Position numbers and translations under genes: made by a program. A stretch of 64,000 nt of DNA, from positions 53,977 through 117,976 of the forward strand of contig JANDJZ010000125.1 in NCBI GenBank assembly GCA_027943245.1. Direction: 5' to 3'. This document shows, in pieces, positions 56,788 through 64,000 of the stretch. Positions within the stretch are counted from its first letter, which is position 1. Each line of letters begins with the position of its first letter. The notes beneath the pieces are model-generated. The model had not been told where the DNA came from and ran no database searches. It saw only the letters and a list, made by a program, of their open reading frames with translations. The stretch comes from Acanthamoeba sp. SK_2022b. Lineage: Eukaryota > Discosea > Longamoebia > Acanthamoebidae.

Positions 56788-57047
56788 CTTCTCCTTCGTC
56801 TATGTACGTGCTCTTTGTCTCGCACTGGATGCACCCGAACGCAACACACCAATCGGTCCTTCATTCCGAAAAATCACGCATTTCTGTCGCAGAGGTCAAA
56901 GAAATCCCAGTGAGATTTCTTGCCTCCGGTTGCTATGCGCGCGAGCAGGGAGGCGCTGGGTAGATCCTTCTCTATTCTGTTGTTGAACCAGAAGAGAGGA
57001 GGGCATGATTGTGATGATCAACTCAATAAATAGTCGTGGCTTCGGCG

Positions 57048-58142
57048 TTACTCCACGCTGGGCTCGTCGGCCACGGCCACCTCTCGGCTGGGCTCGTCCG
57101 TCGTCGCCTCTCTGATGTGCACGGGTCATCGCGTCAGAATGTAACGTCCATGACGCCACGGACTCACGACAGGTGTCACACAACGACCAATATGGCGTTG
57201 GCTGCAGTCCGGTACCCGTTGGCGGCCTGAACAGGAGACTGGGCAGAAGGGAAGGTAGTCCTGCGCGCTTGGTAATCGCTGGAGAAGCCCTTCGTGCCAT
57301 CCGGTCCCTTGGGGATGTAGCTGTTGCCACCCTTACTTACACTGCGAGTCGTCCTGGCAGGCGCGAATCGCAAGGGCGCGAGCATCGGGTGTCAGTGCAC
57401 GAAGAACCAACACGCGCACACCACGAAGTAAATCCAGGAGGCTCACCTCTTACGAGATGGTTCCCAGGATGAGGAGGTGGGGCTTCCGAAGCTGCTGCCG
57501 TAGCTGCCGTAGCTGCCAAAGGGCTCCACCACGATGTCCTCTTCCCGACCTCTCCGCTCCACGGTTCCTCTACGAGGCTGTGTGGGAAGAGAGCACAAAA
57601 GATCTCAGATGTGTGTAGGCACGTAACGAGAATACACGGTTGGCATACCCGTCCATTGATGCGCTGCGGCGAGGTCTCTTCGTATGCAACCGGCTGGGGT
57701 TGCGACTGTGGCTGCTGCTGCTGTGCCGGCGTGCGCTTCAGTTCGATGCGCAGCTTGCGTCCCATAATGTCAAGACCCTGCAGAGCTGCCATCATCGCGT
57801 TGATGTTCACGTCGCGGTTGTACTTGACGAACGCCATGCCCTTGAAGCCACCACCACCAGCCTTGTCATAGATGTATCGAACCTGCTTGGGCTTGGCATC
57901 GAACGTGTTCTGAAATTTTCGCGCAGATTGACCAATAGTTCAAATGAGAGAAGAAATTGAGAACACAATTGCGAGATTCTAGAACGAGAGGGTTGCTCTA
58001 CCAAAATTGAGATGAAATCGGCGTCGGCCAGGTGGAATGGAATGTTCTTCACCACAAGGGTGTCAACAATCGCGCCTCCATCTTGTGCCGCGGCAGGTCG
58101 GGAGGGGGAAGAGGGGATGGGAACGGCGGGTGATTGATCCAT
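57048..58142 (-). CDS. RRM RNA-binding protein with SUZ-C-like motif
   Basis: Start MDQSPAVPIPSSPSRP. One RRM: VDTLVVKNIPFHLADADFIS (RNP2), GGGFKGMAFVKYNRDVN (RNP1), then MMAALQGLDIMGRKLRIELK. A Gln/Pro-rich linker and a Gly/Ser/Tyr-rich part (FGSYGSYGSSFGSPTSSS) follow, then SYIPKGPDGTKGF, the SUZ-C signature seen in R3H/SUZ RNA-binding proteins. The last exon ends DEPSREVAVADEPSVE. The final splice GG|gtaccgg...catcag|AGAGGCG keeps frame and replaces a short hydrophobic read-through. Probably binds mRNA in the cytoplasm. Confidence 0.82.
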
Positions 58143-58489
58143 TTCGTGATGTTTTCTGTGCCTCCACTAGCAGAGCTGCAGCCTCCTCCCAGCACCTCTC
58201 TTGCCGCCGAACGAGAGACCATGCCCCGGAGTTGTTCCCTTACCCTCCGCGACGCTGAAGCCCGGCCCAGACCGTCTCGGGTGGCCTTGTTCTGAGAATG
58301 CGAAATGTCCAGCTTTGGCCGCCAAGACCGGTAAAAGGTTTTCGCTTGCCAAGCCAGAAGGCGTGGCCTGGCCCGTTTAACCGAGCCGAATCTTGTTTTT
58401 CCCCTTTTCGCCGTTTGGGTCGGTGTAAAAGATTAGCGAAGTGGCTTGACCCACTTGGCGCAGCGACGGTGGCACACAGGGTGGTATAG
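58143..58489. promoter_or_regulatory. Divergent intergenic region of RRM and Kelch genes
   Basis: 347 bp between the two start codons, with pyrimidine-rich tracts. No defined promoter element recognised. Confidence 0.3.
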
Positions 58490-60908
58490 ATGAGCTGGGA
58501 AGCGGTGAACGTGCGTGGTACGCCACCTTGTGGTCGCTATGGACACACAGCTTCGGTTGTTGGCCGGAAAATCTTCGTTTTTGGAGGGTTCGATGGCAAT
58601 TCGCAGCTCAACGACGTACATGTCCTCGATCGGAAGGAGGTGAACGAAGGTTCATGGAAGCTTTCCTTCTTCATTGTCTCTGGACAGCTTGCCGTGCTTC
58701 ACCCTTTCCCTTCCTCACGTTTGCTTGTTCACACGGCCTTATGTCACGCAGAAGGAGAGGTCCAATACGCGTGGACACAGCCACACATCACCGGGAAGGC
58801 GCCATGCGGCCGATACGGCCACACGGCCTCTGTAGTCGGCAGCAAGATCTACATCTTTGGTGGCAACGCCGGCACCAACATGCGCCTCAACGACATGCAT
58901 ATTCTCGACACCGGTACCTCTTCTCCCAGCTTCAGCTTCGCAACCTCGGCCCGTTCGCTGGACCTCGCCAGCTGCTCAGCCCAGCCTTGACAATGCCTGC
59001 GCGCGCAGACGAAATGCACTGGATAACGCCTCTGGTGGGCGGAGCTGCACCGTGCGAGCGCAGCGGCCACACGGCGTCGGTAATCGCGGGGAGGGTGTTT
59101 ATCTTTGGCGGTTTCAGCTACGCCGGCGGCGAATGGCTCAACGACACACACATCTTCAACACGGGTAACACTGCTCCTGCCGCCTGGCCTTTGTCCATGC
59201 ACGTTAAGCTCAATATCGGGGCCTTTGCCGGCTCTCTCTGTCTCTCCCCCAGCAAGCCTCAAGTGGCGGCGCGCGACCACGACCGGCACGCCGCCCACGG
59301 GCAGGAACTACCACACCGCCTCGGTGGTAGGGAAGCGAATATTCATCTTTGGCGGCTTCGGCAACAACGTGTGGCTCAGCGACATGCACATATTCGATTC
59401 CGAGGTGAGCGTTGGCCGTGTGCGTGTGCGTGTGCGTGTGCGTGTGCGTGTGCGTGTGCGTGTGCGTGTGCGTACTCCATCGCAAGCCTCGTGTGTCTCA
59501 TGCGGATTCCTCTCGACTCAGTCGTGCGCATGGGCGCTGCCCGGGGAATCGGCCGAGGACGAAGGGGAGCCCCCAGCCGAGCACAGCGACCACGTCGCCT
59601 TCGTCATCGGCAAGAATGTATTTATTTTCGGCGGGTGCGCGCTTCCCACCTCCATGCGTCTCGTGTCTCACACAACACACTCACCCGAACGCCTGTTGCG
59701 GTGGCGGCGATGGTGATGGTCGATCGATCGAATCAGATACTACGCCAAGAAGCAGCTGAACGATCTTCACCTCTTCGACACGGTCCGAGAGCGCTGGATG
59801 CGGCCGGTGCTGACGGGCTCCGGTCCGTGCGGCAGAAACTACCACACGGCCTCGGTTGTAGATAATCGCGTGTTCATATTCGGAGGCTATGACGGCCACA
59901 AGATGCTCAACGACGTCCACGTGCTGCGCCTCGAGGGCGTCGAGCTCATGAAAGCGCGTTCTCCCTTCCTCCTCCTCTTCTTCCCACTACTGCATCGGTG
60001 CGCAACACACTTACGGCGAACAACATTGCATGGAAGCAGAAGCAGCACGAGGTCCAGCTCAAGTTTGATGGGATGTCCACCCAGCTGCAGGCCATGCTGC
60101 TGCGCGCCAGGGAGGAGCTGCACGACGCCTTCCAAGAGGACATCACCACGCAGGTATCCTCCTCCCCGCTCCCCTCTTCTCCTTTCCTCCGTGGGCGAAG
60201 GGCGTGGCCTGCTGACCGACGATCGGCGCCGATGCCACGTCATATATACAGCGAGAGTTCCTGGACGGCGTGCGTCGGAACACGACCAAGGAGCTCGAGG
60301 CGGTGCGCGCGCTGATCGAGAAGGAAAAGCTCGTGCTGAAGAAGGAAAGGAAGATGGTCAAGGAGGTCAAGAAGGGTCAGAGCAGTCGCGTGAAGCTCAA
60401 CATCGGAGGCCACAAGGTGCCCTCCTCCCCTCTCCCCTCCCCGTCTTTCTGTGAGGAGCGACCAACGGCTCACCGGGCGCCCGCAACCGACAGTTCGAGA
60501 CCTCCCTCGCGACGCTGACCAAGCACGGGGGCTCGATGTTCGCCGCCATGTTCAGCGGAAGGCATCACGTCGAGCCCGATGAGGTAACCCTACCCTTCCC
60601 CCCACCACACGCACGGGCCCACAAGACGCGCGGTTCGAGGCTGAGACCACGCTCTCGTACGCGTGTGGGGTGGTTGGGGGTTTTGGGGGGGGGGGGTATA
60701 GGACGGCTTCTACTTTGTGGATCGGGACGGGACCCACTTCATCCACATCCTCAACTTCTTGCGGGACGGGACGCTTAACATACCGGACGACCGGTTCCTC
60801 CACAACTGGCTCATCAACGAGGCCAACTTCTACTCTCTGCCCGACCTCGACAGGCTCTGTCGCAAGGCCCTCAAACACAAGGAGAAGCTCAGCGTCGCCA
60901 AGGAGTAG
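58490..60908 (+). CDS. Kelch-repeat protein with coiled coil and T1/BTB (KCTD-like) domain
   Basis: Start MSWEAVNVRGTPPCGRYGHT. Six Kelch blades recur as GRYGHTASVVG..IFVFGGFDG, including SGHTASVIAGRVFIFGGFS and NYHTASVVDNRVFIFGGYDG. Blade 5 is weak (DHVAFVIGKNVFIFGG). A charged coiled coil follows (WKQKQHEVQLKFDGMSTQLQ, VRALIEKEKLVLKKERKMVK). It ends in a potassium-channel-tetramerisation-type BTB: SRVKLNIGGHK|FETSLATL, MFAAMFSGRHHVEPDE, DGFYFVDRDGTHFIHILNFL, NEANFYSLPDLDRL. By family, T1/BTB domains oligomerise and often recruit cullin-3. The function here is open. Confidence 0.87.
59417..59473. repeat. (GTGTGC)n microsatellite in an intron
   Basis: About nine hexamers immediately after the exon encoding SDMHIFDSE of the Kelch gene. 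Confidence 0.9.
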
Positions 60909-61203
60909 GGGAGGAGGCACCCCTCACTCCACACACAACACACACACACACACTTTCTCTCCTCTGATTTCTTTTGCCATTTTACAACACCACCGACAAC
61001 AACGAGGATGTACATAGACACAGACAAAGAGGCGAGTGTGTACATGTACAGCGCCACACGTTGCAACGCCGACTCCGCAGTGTTGAGAGCAAAAAACAAA
61101 CAAAGCAAACAAACAGATTGGCAGACAGGCGTCGTACACGAGGGCCGTCTCCAGATCTGACCTGACCCGACCTGACTCCTGTCGACCATCATAGACCGCT
61201 TGC

Positions 61204-62192
61204 TCAGCTGATGAGACCCAGGTAGTCCTCCTTGATCGACCCGATGGCAAACTGCAGTTTGATTGGAGGGTCAGTTGTTGTCCGTATTACGGCTGACAAC
61301 GGAGAGGAGAGAGAGAGAGAGAGATGGAGAGGAGTTGCGTGCGTACAATCTCAGAGGCGTCCACACGAGTACCCACGATCTTCAAGCGAACCTGAGAGCG
61401 CACGGGAGTCACATGAGCAATCGATGCGCGTGAAAAGCTGCGCATGTGTGTGTGTGTGTGTTGTTACCTCGTCGTCCTTGGAGATCTTGACCGACTCGTC
61501 TTCGGACGAGAAGCAGTGTTCTGTTGGGTCGAACATCATGTCCGTGGGAATCAACTGTGGGCAGCGGTGGGACTCGAGTCAGCAGCTCTCCCCACCCGCC
61601 TAGGCCACCACCAGAGAGAAAGGAGAGAAAGGGTCGTGATATAGGGCAGCAGCCACGTACGTGCTTGGAGACGAAGACCTGGAGCGGGCCGACCTCGGCC
61701 ATGAAGCCCATCTTATTGACCTGGGTGACGACGGCGTCGACGACCTCGCCCTTGAAGGGGCGGAACACGATGGCCCTGTAGGCCACGGGGAAGGTCACCA
61801 TCCCCGTGCCGTCGTTGATCTTGCCCAGGCCCACCGTCGCTATCGACGTCACCTGCGCAGCGGGGAAGGCAGGCGGTGAGGCATGTCGACCCAGCACGCA
61901 ACAACGGATGCAAGCATGCGCGCCACAAGGAGGACACAGAAGAAGGAGAAACCATGATGATGAAGCCGTAGCGTCCGGAGCAGGTGCCCTCAACTTCGGT
62001 GTGCAGTTTCTGGATGAGGGTGTTGCGCAAGTTGGCACCAAAGTGGCGTGGATGGAGCTGCAGATTGCGGTTCAACAAAATCTGTGCAGTCCCCCCCCAA
62101 TTCAACGATCAGGTCGATACGCTCAAGCACTCGAGCGATTCCGCCGGCAACAACATGGCGTCGAGGGCGCGGCCACGTACGTGGAAGAACAT
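61204..62192 (-). CDS. RPB7: RNA polymerase II subunit RPB7
   Basis: Exon 1 is only four codons (MFFH), followed by gtacgt, then [20 protein letters not shown]. Next are [92 protein letters not shown] and the end KEDYLGLIS. This is colinear with RPB7 over its whole length (N-terminal RNP-like and C-terminal S1/OB domains, ~170 aa). With RPB4 it forms the stalk of Pol II. The tiny first exon explains why no long frame begins at the true start. Confidence 0.95.
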
Positions 62193-62259
62193 CTCGGATT
62201 ACGGGGCAACGATGTGAGGCGGCGGTCCTGTCTTGCCTCTCCTCTCAGATCAGGAAACG

Positions 62260-62841
62260 GGCAAAGCCGTCCTCACATATCTTTTTTCTTTTTATGTTCG
62301 AAAACTAGCGTAGAGAAACATAGAAGAAATCGCTGGCATGACACGGTTCTCCTAAAGATTGTCAGCTGTGAGACTCCACATGTAGATCTCCTAGAGGAGC
62401 TTGTCAGGGAGAATGCAGAAGTTTGTACAAATCTTAGACAGATTGTGTGGTGTCTTCAGAACTTCCATTGCAAGCACTGTATCTCTGTCACTATCTAATG
62501 ATACTGGTGTTGTTGTTTTGCCTTGGATTTGCCACTTGAACCAATGTGTCCATTGGCCTGGTTTACATGTTGGTATGCCATGTTTCTCTGCTAAGAAGGC
62601 CTGTACACTTGTTCTTCCTTAGCATGGTCAATACAAAGTCAGTGCAAATCCTGAAAGGCTATGGATTGACCACTTGCCAACAGGATAGCCCACCACAGAA
62701 GCAGAATCATGTCAATCTTGTGAGGTACTGTCCTTGTCCCTGCTGTCGCACTGGTGCATCCAACAGTTGTAAGGTAATGCACAAGGGGAGTCAGGATTAT
62801 GTATGGTGTATGTGAGTTTGGGAGGGTTGCTGGTTGTGTGG
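62260..62841. other. AT-richer stretch without recognisable gene
   Basis: By count two 60-base lines here are 38% and 42% GC (62461-62520, 62581-62640), well below the neighbouring genes. Short + strand frames (for example one with VWCLQNFHCKHCISV) show Cys/His pairs but no family I know. It ends where the ceramide synthase duplication begins, so it may be a decayed insert or junction sequence. Confidence 0.5.
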
Positions 62842-64000
62842 TTTTATGTGCATGCCTCATAATTCAACCCAAATGGTGCGCAGACGATCAAAAAAAAAAA
62901 AAAAAAATTAAAAAAAAATTAAAAAAAAATGAGGGGGACCGCAATAGCGAGGCACTTCACGCCGTGTGGTGGTGGTGTCCAACTCTCTCTCCCTCCTCCC
63001 TTCTTCTCTTCTTCGGTTTCGTTTGGTTGGCTTACTGGTCCTTCTTTGGTGTCTTCTTCTTGTTCTGCTGCAAACCACAGGACGAGCAAGGGTGGGGAGG
63101 AGAGGTTAGGCTATCAAAGCGGGAAAGGAAGCGGGAGAGAAAAGAAAGAGAGCGGAGGATGAAGTACCTCGCTCGGCGCACGCTTCTGATGTGTCTTGTG
63201 CTTCTCACCTTCACTCGTTCCCATGTCAGCCGAGAGTTCCGTGGATGTCTCCTTTTCTCTGATGTCGTCGAGCGCCTGGAGGCTTTGGGCCGTGATCGAT
63301 CGCCACGTGATCTTTGCGATGATGGCGAACCACCACGTCTGTTTGAAAGGCGAAGGGTGAGCGAGCACATCCTCAACTTCAAGGAAACGCCGTTGTGGTG
63401 ATGGTGTGTGAGCATGCGTACGTTGAGACAGAGGAGAATGAGCAGGAGGATGTTGAAGGGCGCCCATCCGTCAGCGTTCTCGTAGCCCGAGGCAACAAAC
63501 GCGTCGACCGCCGTCGTTCGCATGACCACGAACGGGAAGTAGACCAGACGGAAGAAGAACCTTTGACGACGAAGAAGAAGAAACACACCAACGAACGAAC
63601 GAGGTCAGCGGCGGCCGGAGTAAAAGGACCAAACGTAAGGTACTCGAGAGAGGACAGGCGCATTACCATGTGATGGGGATCATGCCGAAGCCGATGTAGT
63701 ACACGGCCGAGGGATAGTCCACCTTGCCCCCAGACTTGACGATCTTGAGGATCATGGCCGAGTACAGGAACGTGTCACAGACGTCCATGCTGAACATCAC
63801 CAGCATGCCGACGCGGAAGTAACTGCGCACACACAAGCCAACATGGAATCGAAGTGAGCGAGTGCGGGGGAGCGCCTTTGTTCGGCCACGTGGGTGGGTG
63901 GGTGTGGGTGTGGAAGCCGGCGCGACGAGAAGAGGGAGCAGCAGGAGGCGCTAGGCGTACCCTACGACGTAGGCACCATAGAGGAGGGACAGCGTCACGA
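62842..64000 (-). repeat. Inverted segmental duplication, copy 2
   Basis: Complementary to 11757-12982, with introns as well as exons conserved. Compared with copy 1 it has a shorter 3' flank interrupted by long A runs (62889-62928). The duplication continues past the window end. Confidence 0.9.
63032..64000 (-). CDS. Ceramide synthase, copy 2 (3' part; continues beyond window)
   Basis: Same exon-intron structure as copy 1, from VTLSLLYGAYV to the stop at 63032. Replacements relative to copy 1: SAK to SAM in the DTFLYSAKI block, PISW to PITW, WWFS to WWFA, KIMW to KITW, KEAS to KETS, and final NQ to DQ. Splice sites are intact and no stop or frameshift is seen, so it looks functional. The HH motif exon lies at or beyond the edge and cannot be checked. 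Confidence 0.88.

Overview
This window is nuclear DNA from a free-living amoeba, most probably Acanthamoeba or a close relative (inference). The DNA is GC-rich and gene-dense. Almost every gene is cut by short GT..AG introns, often with gtacgt/gtgag-type donors, and intergenic gaps run from about 60 to 570 bp. The gene set also fits: a severin-type gelsolin, an LRR-RasGEF, PAS-domain kinases, a rhodopsin-histidine kinase and a single-NBD ABCA transporter. I see no prokaryotic operons, rRNA, convincing tRNA, CRISPR array or intact transposon.

Layout. 0-10.5 kb: start of GINS subunit PSF2 (-), a proline-rich four-helix membrane protein (-), a universal stress protein (-), severin (-), a membrane-anchored GT4 glycosyltransferase (-), uroporphyrinogen-III synthase (+), HINT (-), AcpS-type phosphopantetheinyl transferase (+) and a DGK1/dolichol-kinase-like enzyme (+). 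11-20 kb: ceramide synthase (+), UCP4-like mitochondrial carrier (+), EGF/TM2 protein (+), a synapsin-like ATP-grasp protein (-), mitochondrial nitrilase (-) and a small unknown protein (+). 20-29 kb: a microbial-rhodopsin/histidine-kinase/receiver photoreceptor (-) and an ABCA transporter (-). 29-38 kb: a mucin-like type I surface protein with a long tandem repeat (+) and an SPT16 middle-domain protein (-). 38-46 kb: BiP (-) with a perfect ERSE-type element upstream, USP5 (+) and an NmrA-like Rossmann protein (+) that lacks its own start codon. 46-62 kb: LRR-RasGEF (+), triple-PAS kinase (-), RRM/SUZ-C protein (-), Kelch/T1 protein (+) and RPB7 (-). 62-64 kb: an AT-richer stretch, then a second, inverted and nearly identical copy of the ceramide synthase gene that runs off the window.

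The genes are mostly unrelated housekeeping and signalling functions. The neighbouring HINT, AcpS and DGK1-like genes, and the two ceramide synthase copies, touch lipid or cofactor metabolism, but nothing shows a common pathway. Several head-to-head pairs share very short intergenic spaces; two of them have exactly 66 bp between start codons.

The most noteworthy items are: the rhodopsin-kinase with Met at the usual Asp counterion position; the inverted ceramide synthase duplication; a synapsin homologue outside animals; an SPT16 M-domain protein without the peptidase-like half; the ERSE upstream of an amoebal BiP; a HINT protein whose first triad His is Trp and which has a possible mitochondrial presequence; and a possible USP5-NmrA splice fusion. 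Intron boundaries were read by eye, so exon ends are approximate unless stated.
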